The notes: generated from the letters alone by a model not told the origin. Positions 8,394 through 16,605 are shown, counted from the stretch's first letter. The stretch is DNA of 64,000 bases from Microbacterium oxydans (GCF_026559675.1 NZ_CP092891.1:3100001-3164000); one strand, 5' to 3'. A program made the numbers and translations.

Positions 8394-9484
8394 ACGTGGG
8401 CATCGTCGGACTCGGAGCGATCTCCGGCCAGTATCTCGAGACCTTCGCGACGCTCGACACCGTGCGGCTCGTCGCCGTGGCCGACATGGTCGAGTCGCGG
8501 GCCGCGGAGGTGGCTGCCGAGCAGGGCGTCCGCGCGCTGACCGTCGACGAGCTGGTCGCCGATCCCGAGGTCGATCTCGTCCTGAACCTGACCATCCCGG
8601 CGGCGCACGCGGAGATCGCGCTCAAGGCGATCGCGCACGGCAAGGCGACCTACGGGGAGAAGCCGCTCGCCGCGACCATCGACCAGGCCCGCGAGGTGGT
8701 CGACGCCGCTCGTCGCGCCGGGGTCTCGCTCGGGTGCGCGCCCGACACGGTCCTGGGCACGGGCGTGCAGACCGCGCGCAAGACCATCGACGACGGAGCG
8801 ATCGGCCGTCCGATCGCCGCCACCGCCACGATGGTGACGCCCGGCCACGAGCGCTGGCATCCGAACCCGGACTTCTACTACCTGCCCGGCGGCGGCCCGC
8901 TGCTCGACATGGGGCCGTACTACGTGTCGACGCTGATCACCCTCCTCGGCCCCGTCGAGTCGGTGGTCGGCTCCGCCAGCCGCAGCCGCGACACCCGCAC
9001 GATCGGCTCCGGCCCGCGCGCAGGGGAGACCGTGCCCGTGGAGATCTTCACGCACGTCACCGGCGTGCTCCGGCACACCTCCGGCGCCCTGTCGACGATC
9101 GTCATGAGCTTCGACACGGTCGCCACGCACGCGTCGAACATCGAGGTGCACGGCGAGCGCGGATCGATGAAGGTGCCGGACCCGAACGGCTTCGCGGGCG
9201 ACGTCCTGCTGCACTCGCTGGGTGGCGAGTGGACCACCGTCGAGCCGAGCGCAGGATACGTCGGAGCGGGACGCGGCTTCGGCGTCGCCGACCTCGCCGC
9301 GGCGGAGCCGGGGACCGGCGGCCGGGCCAACGGCGATCTCGCCCTCCATGTGCTCGACGTGATGACCTCGCTCCTGGCCGCCGCGGACTCGGGCGAGACC
9401 GTCGAGGTCACCAGCACCTGCGAGCGCCCCGCCCTCGTGCCGCTGACGGAAGCACGGCAGAGGTCGGCAAAGTCGCCAGGGTGA
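8378..9484 (+). CDS. Gfo/Idh/MocA-family oxidoreductase
   Basis: NAD(P)-dependent sugar oxidoreductase, 368 residues. The N-terminal Rossmann motif is VGIVGLGAISGQYL, the nucleotide-binding EKPLA motif appears as GEKPLAATI, and the C-terminal half is the usual alpha/beta substrate domain (GGGPLLDMGPYYV). The GTG at 8378 is preferred because GAAAGGGG precedes it and the protein then begins right at the Rossmann strand. It overlaps the ThuA gene, supporting a ThuA/ThuB-like pair. It closes the operon: a short CTCCG-GGC-CGGAG hairpin follows at 9491-9503. Confidence 0.9.
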   Translation: MGKPLNVGIVGLGAISGQYLETFATLDTVRLVAVADMVESRAAEVAAEQGVRALTVDELVADPEVDLVLNLTIPAAHAEIALKAIAHGKATYGEKPLAATIDQAREVVDAARRAGVSLGCAPDTVLGTGVQTARKTIDDGAIGRPIAATATMVTPGHERWHPNPDFYYLPGGGPLLDMGPYYVSTLITLLGPVESVVGSASRSRDTRTIGSGPRAGETVPVEIFTHVTGVLRHTSGALSTIVMSFDTVATHASNIEVHGERGSMKVPDPNGFAGDVLLHSLGGEWTTVEPSAGYVGAGRGFGVADLAAAEPGTGGRANGDLALHVLDVMTSLLAAADSGETVEVTSTCERPALVPLTEARQRSAKSPG

Positions 9485-9490
9485 TTCCCC

Positions 9491-9503
9491 CTCCGGGCCG
9501 GAG
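9491..9503 (+). terminator. Small GC hairpin after the sugar operon
   Basis: CTCCG (9491-9495) and CGGAG (9499-9503) pair around a 3-nt loop, 7 bp past the oxidoreductase stop. There is no T-run. It is a weak candidate for a terminator between the operon and the sulfatase gene. Confidence 0.3.
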
Positions 9504-9557
9504 AGCCGCGCCGCGCGCGCTCGTATCGTGAGAGCAACCACGACGGGAAGGTGCAGC

Positions 9558-11933
9558 ATGACTCTTGGCCAGGACTCCGTGTTCAGAAACGTCCTTCCGG
9601 TTCCGGATCTGGATCGACCGCACCTCACGGTGTACGACGCGAAGGACCCTGAGGCCGCGCATCCGCCGATCGAGCAGGTGCGCCCTCCGGCCGGCGCCCC
9701 CAACGTGCTCGTCGTGCTGATCGACGACGCGGGCTACGGCTCGTCGAGCGTCTTCGGCGGCCCGTGCGCCACCCCGAACCTCGAGCGGATCGCCGGTGAG
9801 GGACTCCGGTACACGCGGTTCCACACCACGGCCCTCTGCTCGCCGACGAGGGCGGCCCTCCTCTCCGGTCGCAACCACCACTCGGTGAACATGGGCGGCA
9901 TCACCGAGGGCGCGACATCCGCTCCCGGTCAGACGACCGTGCGGCCGAACACCTGCGCGCCCGTCGCGGAGACGCTGCGCCTGAACGGTTACTCGACCGC
10001 GCAGTTCGGCAAGTGCCACGAGGTGCCGGTGTGGGAGACGAGCCCGGTGGGACCGTTCGACCGCTGGCCGCACCCCGGCGGAGGGTTCGAGTACTTCTTC
10101 GGCTTCCTCGGCGGCGAGACCAGCCAGTACTACCCCGCTCTCTACGAGAACGTGAACCCGGTCGAGCCGAGCGGCACGCCGGAAGAGGGCTACACGCTGA
10201 ACGAGGACCTCGCCGATCACGCGATCGCGTACATCGAGCGCCAGAAGTCCCTGACGCCGGACAAGCCGTTCTTCCTCTACTACGCACCCGGCGGGACGCA
10301 CGCGCCGCACCATGTCCCGCCCGAGTGGTCGGACCGCTACGCCGGCCAGTTCGACGGGGGATGGGATGCCGTCCGCGAGCACACGCTCGCTCGTCAGAAG
10401 GAGCTGGGCGTCGTCGCGGCGGACACCGTGCTCACCGAACGCCCCGAGGGCATCGCCGCCTGGGAGGACGTCGACGAGGCGATGAAGCCCGTGCTCGCGC
10501 GCCAGATGGAGGTCTACGCCGGGTACATGGAGCAGACCGACCACCACATCGGCCGCGTCCTCGACTCTCTGGAAGACCTCGGCATCCTCGACGAGACCCT
10601 GGTCATCGCGATCATCGGCGACAACGGCGCCTCCGCGGAGGGCACCCTCCAGGGGACGCTGAACGAGATGATCACCCTCAACGGCTTCGGCGCCCTCGAG
10701 ACGCCGGAACGTCTCGCCGCCAGCATCGACGAGCTCGGCACCCCCGCCTCGTACAACCACTACGCGGTCGGCTGGGCCCACGCGATGAACACGCCCTTCC
10801 AGTGGACCAAGCAGGTGGCGTCCCACTTCGGCGGAACCCGCAACGGCACGATCGTGCGCTGGCCCGCGGCGATCGCGGCGAGCGGCGAGGTGCGCAACCA
10901 GTTCCACCACGTGATCGATATCGCCCCCACGATCCTCGAAGCGGCGGGCATCCCTGAGCCGACGTCCGTGCACGGCGTGACGCAGAAGCCCTACGAGGGC
11001 GTCAGCCTCGCCTACACGTTCGAGGACGGAGACGCCGACGAGCGTCACACCACCCAGTACTTCGAGATGGTCGGCAACCGCGGGATCTACCACAACGGGT
11101 GGACCGCGGTCACGAAGCACCGCACCCCGTGGGAGACCGGCGCGGAGAAACTCGCCGCCTTCGACGACGACGTGTGGGAGCTGTACGACACGACGGTCGA
11201 CTGGAGCCAGGCGAACGACCTCGCCGCCGAGCACCCCGAGCGCCTGCACGAGCTGCAGCGGCTGTGGCTCATCGAGGCGGTCAAGTACAACGTGCTCCCG
11301 CTCGACGACCGATTCGCCGAGCGCGCCAACCCTGACCTCGCCGGGCGCCCGAAGCTCGTCGACGGCACGACGCAGCGCCTGCGCGGGCGGATGACGCGGC
11401 TGACGGAAGAGGCCGTGCTCAACATCAAGAACCGCTCGCACGCGGTGACCGCGCAGGTCACGGTTCCGGATGCCGGCGCGGAGGGCGTGGTGATCGCGCA
11501 GGGCGGTGTGGCCGGCGGCTGGGCCCTGTATGCGAACGACGGCGCACTGACGTATTGCTACAACTTCTTCGGCATCGACCACAGCATCGTCCGCGCCGAG
11601 AGCCCCCTCACGCCCGGCGATCACCTGCTGCGCTTCGAGTTCGACTACGACGGCGGCGGGTTGGCGAAGGGCGGCACCGTGACGCTGTTCGTCGACGAGG
11701 TCGCGGTCGGCTCCGGACGGGTCGAGCGCACGGAGCCCGGGCGCTTCTCGGCCGACGAGACCCTCGACGTCGGGATCGACACCGGCTCCCCCGTCAGCCC
11801 CGACTACGGAGCCAGGGGCAACTCGTTCACCGGCGCGATCGCCTGGGCGCAGATCGACACCGGCGACCTCGACCCGCAGCACCACGCCGCCGAGCACGAG
11901 CTGCACCTCACGGTCGCCTTCGGCACCCAGTAG
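9558..11933 (+). CDS. Type I arylsulfatase (formylglycine-dependent)
   Basis: Large sulfatase of 791 residues that would hydrolyse sulfate esters. The metal-binding start motif is VVLIDDAGYG (Asp56, Asp57) and the modification site is CSPTRAALLSGR with Cys94, to be converted to formylglycine. GDNGAS at the second metal site and VRWPAAI are also typical. It resembles the long PF00884 sulfatases with a C-terminal beta-rich extension (about residues 600-791). The usual GKWH is GKCH here. No signal peptide is visible, so it is probably cytoplasmic. A formylglycine-generating enzyme is encoded at 28892-29803. The ATG at 9558 follows a GGGAAGG site. Confidence 0.93.
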   Translation: MTLGQDSVFRNVLPVPDLDRPHLTVYDAKDPEAAHPPIEQVRPPAGAPNVLVVLIDDAGYGSSSVFGGPCATPNLERIAGEGLRYTRFHTTALCSPTRAALLSGRNHHSVNMGGITEGATSAPGQTTVRPNTCAPVAETLRLNGYSTAQFGKCHEVPVWETSPVGPFDRWPHPGGGFEYFFGFLGGETSQYYPALYENVNPVEPSGTPEEGYTLNEDLADHAIAYIERQKSLTPDKPFFLYYAPGGTHAPHHVPPEWSDRYAGQFDGGWDAVREHTLARQKELGVVAADTVLTERPEGIAAWEDVDEAMKPVLARQMEVYAGYMEQTDHHIGRVLDSLEDLGILDETLVIAIIGDNGASAEGTLQGTLNEMITLNGFGALETPERLAASIDELGTPASYNHYAVGWAHAMNTPFQWTKQVASHFGGTRNGTIVRWPAAIAASGEVRNQFHHVIDIAPTILEAAGIPEPTSVHGVTQKPYEGVSLAYTFEDGDADERHTTQYFEMVGNRGIYHNGWTAVTKHRTPWETGAEKLAAFDDDVWELYDTTVDWSQANDLAAEHPERLHELQRLWLIEAVKYNVLPLDDRFAERANPDLAGRPKLVDGTTQRLRGRMTRLTEEAVLNIKNRSHAVTAQVTVPDAGAEGVVIAQGGVAGGWALYANDGALTYCYNFFGIDHSIVRAESPLTPGDHLLRFEFDYDGGGLAKGGTVTLFVDEVAVGSGRVERTEPGRFSADETLDVGIDTGSPVSPDYGARGNSFTGAIAWAQIDTGDLDPQHHAAEHELHLTVAFGTQ

Positions 11934-11944
11934 GGCGCGAGTGT

Positions 11945-11980
11945 CTCCGGGGAGCAGGGCCGATGCCTCGCTCCCCGGAG
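11945..11980. terminator. Bidirectional terminator hairpin
   Basis: CTCCGGGGAGC (11945-11955) and its exact complement GCTCCCCGGAG (11970-11980) form an 11-bp stem with a 14-nt loop. It lies between the ends of two convergent genes, sulfatase (+) and oleate hydratase (-), so it can serve both. Confidence 0.75.
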
Positions 11981-11984
11981 CGGA

Positions 11985-13793
11985 TCACTCGATGGCGTCG
12001 TCCGCGCGCTCCCGCTTCGTCGTGCTCCCGTGCGCGGGGATCAACCCGAAGTCGGTGAGGAGCTCACCCATCTGGGTGTTGTCGAGCTTGTCGAGCAGCT
12101 TGCCCTTCACGAAGTTCGGTCCGGGGATGTGCACCGCCTCGCCGTCCCGCAGCCGAGCTGTCGCCTTCAACAGGTATCGGATGTCGTAGGTCGAGTTGAA
12201 CACCTCCGGCACACCGCGCTCGATGTCCAGCAGCTGATAGGTCGCCTCCATCGCGGTGCGCACCGAGTACTCGGTCGTGAAGATCGTGTCACGGGTCGTC
12301 TCGGCGAACTGGCCGAGGAACGCGAAGTTCACGCTGCCCTCCGGAACCACCTGCGGGCGGTCGCCGGCCTTGCGCGGCAGGAAGAACGAGGTGACGTACG
12401 GCATCATCACCGGCACCGTCTTCGCGGCGGAGGCGGCGAGCTCGGGGATGTCCGCGACGGGGACGCCCAGGTGGTACAGCCACTCCTGCGCGATCTCCTC
12501 ACCCGTGCAGTCCTGCATCGGCTTGTTGATGAAGTCGCCCGGCGTCTCGACGAACAGCCCGTACACCCACACCACGATCTCGTTGGGCTTCTGCGACTTG
12601 AAGTGCGGCTGCCGGTTCACGGTCCAGCTCATCAGCCAGGACGAGTCCTTCGCGGTGACGATGCCGCCGGTGACGACCTTGCCCGAGAAGGGATCACGCT
12701 GCGCGATCTTCTCGATGTACGCGGGGATGCGTTCGTCGATCGTGGTGACCGTCGCCGATTCCCACTTCGTCTTGTCGATGTCGTTGCAGAAAACCTCGGG
12801 GCGGCCGAAGTCGGGCGACTTCGCCGCGATCCGCTTCCAGAAGTCCCACGCGGGGGCGGGACCGTCGAGGAGCCGCGGTGCCGTGTCCTGGTCGCCGTTG
12901 TCGGAGTTCTCCGTGAGCGACCCGATCGTCATGAGGCACAGGTCATCGGGCCCGAGGTCGACGCCTCCCGGTTCGCCGTCCGCGATCCAGTCGATACGCG
13001 TCGCCTGTTTGCGCCCGTCCGTGATGTCGAAGTGCACGTCGGTGACGGTGTGATGGAAGCGGAACCGCACCCCGTGATCGTCGAGGTACTTCCGCATCGG
13101 GAGCACGAGCGATTCGTACTGGTTGTACTTCGTGAACTTGAGCGCCGACAGGTCGGGGAGTCCGCCGATGTGGTGCATGAAGCGGTGCAGGTACAGCTTC
13201 ATCTCCAGAGCCGAGTGCCACTCCTCGAAGGCGAACATGGTGCGCCAGTAGAGCCAGAAGTTGCTCGCGAGGAACTCCTCGCCGAACACCTCATCGATGC
13301 GTTTGCCCTCCATCTGCTCCCGCGTGGCGAGGATCACGTCGATGATGTCCTTCTGCGCCTTCTCGGAGAGGGTGAACAGCTTGTTCGCGTGCGCGTCCTG
13401 CCCCTGCTTCTCGGTGACGCGGCAGAGCGACGAGTTCGGATCGTCCTTGTTCAGCCAGTAGAACTCGTCGAGCACGCTGGCGCCGTCGATCTCGAGCGAC
13501 GGCACCGAGCGGAACAGGTCCCACAGACACTCCATGTGGTCCTCGAGCTCGCGTCCGCCGCGGATCACGAACCCCTTCTCCGGATACTTGATGCCGTCGA
13601 GAGCTCCGCCGGGAAGCCCGAGCTCTTCGAGGATCGTGATCCTCTCCCCCGCGATCTGCCCGTCGCGGATCAGGAAGATCGCCGCCGCCATCGCGGCGAG
13701 CCCTCCCCCGACCAACCACACGGTCTTGTCGTCCGCCCCCTCGGGCTTGCGGGGCCGTGCGAACGCTTCGTAGTTTCCGTTGCTGCGATACAT
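11985..13793 (-). CDS. ohyA: Oleate hydratase (MCRA family)
   Basis: FAD-dependent fatty-acid hydratase, 602 residues, adding water to the double bond of oleic and similar acids to give 10-hydroxy acids; it often detoxifies free unsaturated fatty acids. The N-terminus MYRSNGNYEAFARP and the FAD motif VWLVGGGLAAMAAAIFL are characteristic of the myosin-cross-reactive-antigen family, as are FEEWHSALEMKLYLHRF and the C-terminal FLGQFAE. The ATG at 13793 is chosen over an in-frame GTG at 13811 because GGGAAGGAAG lies just upstream and overlaps that GTG. It stands alone, with no fatty-acid operon beside it. Confidence 0.95.
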   Translation of the reverse strand: MYRSNGNYEAFARPRKPEGADDKTVWLVGGGLAAMAAAIFLIRDGQIAGERITILEELGLPGGALDGIKYPEKGFVIRGGRELEDHMECLWDLFRSVPSLEIDGASVLDEFYWLNKDDPNSSLCRVTEKQGQDAHANKLFTLSEKAQKDIIDVILATREQMEGKRIDEVFGEEFLASNFWLYWRTMFAFEEWHSALEMKLYLHRFMHHIGGLPDLSALKFTKYNQYESLVLPMRKYLDDHGVRFRFHHTVTDVHFDITDGRKQATRIDWIADGEPGGVDLGPDDLCLMTIGSLTENSDNGDQDTAPRLLDGPAPAWDFWKRIAAKSPDFGRPEVFCNDIDKTKWESATVTTIDERIPAYIEKIAQRDPFSGKVVTGGIVTAKDSSWLMSWTVNRQPHFKSQKPNEIVVWVYGLFVETPGDFINKPMQDCTGEEIAQEWLYHLGVPVADIPELAASAAKTVPVMMPYVTSFFLPRKAGDRPQVVPEGSVNFAFLGQFAETTRDTIFTTEYSVRTAMEATYQLLDIERGVPEVFNSTYDIRYLLKATARLRDGEAVHIPGPNFVKGKLLDKLDNTQMGELLTDFGLIPAHGSTTKRERADDAIE

Positions 13794-13831
13794 CTGGATC
13801 TTCCTTCCCACCCACCGGTCGATTCGCGTCC

Positions 13832-13893
13832 AGTAGACCGCAGGACCGCGAGGAACGGAAGGCGGAGCACGTCATCTCACCCGTAGTAGACCG
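13832..13893. repeat. Direct repeat AGTAGACCG upstream of oleate hydratase
   Basis: AGTAGACCG occurs at 13832-13840 and 13885-13893, in the upstream region of the oleate hydratase gene (minus strand). Two copies in a promoter region could be regulator half-sites; this is only a pattern observation. Confidence 0.3.
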
Positions 13894-13950
13894 AGGTGGA
13901 TCAGCGGATCGCCGTCGACACCGTCCTCTGTGACGAGCCGGTCTGTGCTC

Positions 13951-14991
13951 CTAGTACACGGTCCCCATCGCCTCGCGCACCTCGGCGAGGGTCGTGTCCG
14001 CGATGGCGCGGGCGTGCTCGTTGCCCCGCGCGAGGACGGACTGCACGAGTTCGTCATCCGTGGCGAGCTCCCGGCGCCGTTCCCGCAGCGGGCTCAGGAA
14101 CTCGTTGACCGCCGTCGCCGTCACGGCTTTCAGCGCACTGCTGCCTCCGTCGCCGATGCGGTCGGCGACCTCTTCCGGCGCCTCGTCCAGGCACAGCCCG
14201 GCCGTCGTCAGCAGCGCCGAGACGCCCGGCCGTCGTTCGGGGTCGAACGTGATCCGTCGGTCCGGGTCCGTTCGCGTGCGACGGATCGCCGCCACCGTCT
14301 CATCCGCCGTCATCGACAGGGAGATCGCGTTGCCGTAGCTCTTCGACATCTTCCGCCCGTCGAGCCCCGGCACCTCGGGGGTCGCGGTGATCAGCGCATC
14401 CGGAACGGGGAAGATCGCCCCGTAACGCTCGTTGAACCTCCGGGCGATCACCCGCGTCATCTCCACGTGCGGCAGGTTGTCCTTCCCCACGGGGACGAGG
14501 TTGCCTTTGCAGAACAGGATGTCGGCGGCCTGGTGCACCGGATAGGTCAGCAGCAGTCCGCTCAGCGCGCGACCCGAAGCCTCGAACTCGGACTTGACCG
14601 TCGGGTTCCGATGCAGCTCCGCCTCCGTGACGAGGCTGAGGAATGGCAGCAGCAACTGGTTCAGTGCAGGGATCGACGAGTGCGTGAAGATCGTCGTCCG
14701 TTCCGGGTCGATCCCCGCGGCGAGGTAGTCGAGCACAGCCCCGTACACGTTGTCGCGGACGTTCGCGGTCGTGTCCCGGTCGGTGATGACCTGGTAGTCG
14801 GCGAGGACGAGGAACGTCTCCACCCCGGCTCGTTGCAGACGCACCCGTTCTCGAATGGTGCCGAAGTAGTGCCCCAGGTGCAGCGCACCGGTCGGCCGCT
14901 CACCCGTGAGCACTCGGAAGCGCCCCGGATGCGCGGCCACCGCGGCGGCGACCTCCGTCGAGCGCTGCGCTGTGGTGGTGAATGAATCCAT
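13951..14991 (-). CDS. trpS: Tryptophanyl-tRNA synthetase
   Basis: Class I synthetase of 346 residues that charges tRNA-Trp. The HIGH-type motif is in RPTGALHLGHYFG and the KMSKS loop in GRKMSKSYGNA; LTYPVHQAADIL and PVGKDNLPHVEMTR are typical TrpRS segments. The ATG at 14991 follows GGGAGAG and gives the usual family length. Upstream lies a Trp-codon leader with alternative hairpins (see 14998-15119), and it is next to an AspRS gene that has its own T-box. Auxiliary, inhibitor-resistant TrpRS genes in Streptomyces are controlled by this kind of attenuation. Whether this is the only trpS in the genome cannot be seen here. Confidence 0.95.
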   Translation of the reverse strand: MDSFTTTAQRSTEVAAAVAAHPGRFRVLTGERPTGALHLGHYFGTIRERVRLQRAGVETFLVLADYQVITDRDTTANVRDNVYGAVLDYLAAGIDPERTTIFTHSSIPALNQLLLPFLSLVTEAELHRNPTVKSEFEASGRALSGLLLTYPVHQAADILFCKGNLVPVGKDNLPHVEMTRVIARRFNERYGAIFPVPDALITATPEVPGLDGRKMSKSYGNAISLSMTADETVAAIRRTRTDPDRRITFDPERRPGVSALLTTAGLCLDEAPEEVADRIGDGGSSALKAVTATAVNEFLSPLRERRRELATDDELVQSVLARGNEHARAIADTTLAEVREAMGTVY

Positions 14992-14997
14992 CTGTCT

Positions 14998-15119
14998 CTC
15001 CCAACGATCGGGAGCCACACGGAGTTCTCGGGTGCTGTCACGAACTGCCGTGCAGCCCGTGAACATGCTTCAACCGGCTGCTATCGCAGCCACCACCATG
15101 CGGAGCGGTTGAAGTTCAT
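14998..15119 (-). promoter_or_regulatory. Trp attenuator leader of trpS
   Basis: Read on the minus strand, the leader has four pairing segments. Segment 1 (CUUCAACCG at 15114-15106, plus GGCUGC over the last Trp/Leu codons) pairs with segment 2 (GCAGCC and CGGUUGAAG, the latter at 15076-15068). Segment 2 can instead pair with segment 3 (GGCUGC, near 15057-15052). Segment 3 otherwise forms a hairpin with segment 4 (15058-15030: GGG/CCC, CUG/CAG and CACG/CGUG). A ribosome stalled on the Trp codons would break 1:2, allow 2:3 and prevent 3:4. A final hairpin (CTCCC/GGGAG, 14998-15014) covers the trpS ribosome binding site, so control could act on transcription or translation. There is no U-tract. 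Confidence 0.8.
15081..15119 (-). CDS. Trp-rich leader peptide (MNFNRSAWWWLR)
   Basis: Twelve-codon reading frame on the minus strand, ATG at 15119 and TAG at 15083-15081, with three consecutive Trp codons at positions 8-10. Trp is the rarest amino acid, so WWW in a 12-residue frame directly upstream of trpS is very unlikely by chance. A -10-like TAGCAT lies 7 nt upstream, so the ATG is at or near the transcription start and the peptide may be translated leaderless. The peptide itself has no expected function; the ribosome's progress is the signal. Confidence 0.85.
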   Translation of the reverse strand: MNFNRSAWWWLR

Positions 15120-15126
15120 GGAACCG

Positions 15127-15132
15127 ATGCTA
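15127..15132 (-). promoter_or_regulatory. Candidate -10 box (TAGCAT) of the trpS leader
   Basis: TAGCAT on the minus strand fits the actinobacterial TAnnnT pattern and ends 7 nt before the leader-peptide ATG. No clear -35 element is seen. The same hexamer stands at the matching place upstream of the aspS T-box (16621-16626). Confidence 0.5.
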
Positions 15133-15154
15133 TCGCTCGACGCGACCACCGGAC

Positions 15155-16456
15155 TCACGGCGAGAGCCGGTGCAGGTCGCGCGGGAAGAGCGTGACCTCC
15201 CGGATGTTGGATGCCTCGATGAGGCGGGACACCCAGCGCTCGAGGCCGATCGCGAACCCGCCGTGCGGCGGCATCCCGTGCGCGAACGCGTCGAGGTACG
15301 CGGCGTAGGCCTCCGGCGATTCACCGCGTGCCTCGATCGCGGCGACGTAGTCGGAGTGCCGGTGCAGCCGCTGCCCGCCAGTAACGAGCTCGAGCCCTCG
15401 GAAGATCAGGTCGAAGCTGTTGCTCCATCGCGGGTCGTCCGGCTGGGGGTGCGTGTAGAAGGGGCGCTTGCGCATCGGATAGCCCTCGACCGCGAGCACG
15501 TCGCTGCCATGCTTCTCCCGGGCCCATTCGCCGAGCGCGCGCTCGTGCGCGGGTGCCAGGTCGGGCTCGTCCTCCGGCGCACCGACCAGTCGCAGCGCGT
15601 CCTGAAAGTGGATCGTCGGGATCTCGTCGGGGATGGCTGGCAGCGCCACCCCGAGTTGCTCGACGGCGTCCCCGCTCTCGCTGCGGATGCTGTCGAGCAT
15701 GCCGAGCAGCACCTGATGCAGCACGGCGAGCACATCGCGGTGGTCGCGGATGAAGCCGAACTCTGCGTCGAGGGACACGTACTCGGCGAGGTGCCGGACC
15801 GTGTCATGCGGTTCCGCTCGGAACACGGGCCCCGTCTCGTAGACGCGCTCGAAGACGCCGACGAGCTGCTGCTTGAAGAACTGCGGGCTCTGCGCGAGAT
15901 ACGCGGTCGTCCCGAAGTAGTCGACGGGGAAGACGTTCGCGCCGGACTCGGTCACGGAGTCGACGAGCTTCGGCGTCTGGATCTCGGTGAATCCCGCGGC
16001 GTCGAGCGTGCGACGGAAGCCGCGCAGACTCGCTGCGGCCAGCTCCCACTTCGCCCGTTGTGCCGGGTGGCGCCAGGTCACCGCGGCATGGTCGAGCACG
16101 GTCGGCAGGGCGGCGTCGAGCGTGGGCCGCCAGAGCTCGACGACCGGAGTGCGAGCGGGCTCCGAGAGCAGGGAGATCTCGGGCGCCGTCACCTCGATGC
16201 CGCCAGGGGCGTGCGCGTTCGCGGTCGCGGTGCCGTCGATGCGCACGACCGTCTCCTCGCCGGGGAGTCCGTCGATCGGGATCTCGTCCGGACGCACCAC
16301 GACCTGGGCGAGGCCCGAACGGTCGCGGACGATCAGGAAGGAGACCTTCGCGAGCTCTCTGCGGCGATGGACGTGCCCCAGGAGGGTGACCCTGCTCCCC
16401 GATGGCGTGTCGGTGAGCTGGGCGGCGAGAGTGCGGACGGGGTCGGATGGCGACAT
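15155..16456 (-). CDS. aspS: Aspartyl-tRNA synthetase, archaeal/eukaryal type
   Basis: Class II synthetase of 433 residues, far shorter than the bacterial type (about 590) and lacking its GAD insertion. Order: OB-fold anticodon domain (residues 10-105), motif 2 in GPVFRAEPHDTVRHLAEY, and motif 3 in MPPHGGFAIGLERWV with tail REVTLFPRDLHRLSP, all closely matching archaeal AspRS. In the anticodon domain the usual Trp of GWV is His (LLGHVH) and a Pro precedes GG in AHAPGGIEV; as I recall, these residues go with non-discriminating enzymes that also charge tRNA-Asn. The start codon sits behind a T-box whose sequestrator masks its GGAGG. trpS follows from its own promoter. Confidence 0.93.
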   Translation of the reverse strand: MSPSDPVRTLAAQLTDTPSGSRVTLLGHVHRRRELAKVSFLIVRDRSGLAQVVVRPDEIPIDGLPGEETVVRIDGTATANAHAPGGIEVTAPEISLLSEPARTPVVELWRPTLDAALPTVLDHAAVTWRHPAQRAKWELAAASLRGFRRTLDAAGFTEIQTPKLVDSVTESGANVFPVDYFGTTAYLAQSPQFFKQQLVGVFERVYETGPVFRAEPHDTVRHLAEYVSLDAEFGFIRDHRDVLAVLHQVLLGMLDSIRSESGDAVEQLGVALPAIPDEIPTIHFQDALRLVGAPEDEPDLAPAHERALGEWAREKHGSDVLAVEGYPMRKRPFYTHPQPDDPRWSNSFDLIFRGLELVTGGQRLHRHSDYVAAIEARGESPEAYAAYLDAFAHGMPPHGGFAIGLERWVSRLIEASNIREVTLFPRDLHRLSP

Positions 16457-16460
16457 GATT

Positions 16461-16605
16461 CCTCCAGATGGCGAAAGCCCTGGAGGTGCGGGCGGGGGCT
16501 AGATCGCGGTGCCACCACACCTTCGCCGATCGCTCATCGGCCTCTCGTCGATACGCCGGACGCGCGGGACCTGCTTGCCCGAGGGCCGAGGGGCGTCACT
16601 CCCTC
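16461..16605 (-). ncRNA. Translational T-box riboswitch upstream of aspS
   Basis: On the minus strand the antisequestrator is complete: helix A1 AGGUGUGG (16522-16515) with CCGCACCU (16491-16484), the 7-nt bulge UGGCACC (16514-16508), and helix A2 GCG/CGC (16507-16505 with 16494-16492). The competing sequestrator CCUCCAG/CUGGAGG (16486-16480 with 16467-16461) hides the aspS ribosome binding site and shares CCU with A1, so the two are exclusive. The bulge base C after UGG pairs with discriminator G73, as in tRNA-Asp and tRNA-Asn. A stem III-like hairpin lies at 16541-16525. Candidate specifiers are GAC (Asp) at 16597-16595, in a small 5' hairpin, or at 16549-16547. No AAC or AAU occurs in the leader. 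Confidence 0.88.

Noticed and set aside
9408..11906. 832-codon minus-strand frame opposite the sulfatase
   Set aside because: Its sequence mirrors sulfatase codons; no motif or ribosome site supports it.
12030..13886. 618-codon plus-strand frame opposite oleate hydratase
   Set aside because: Low-complexity R/L/H/D-rich shadow; the minus-strand gene has clear family motifs.
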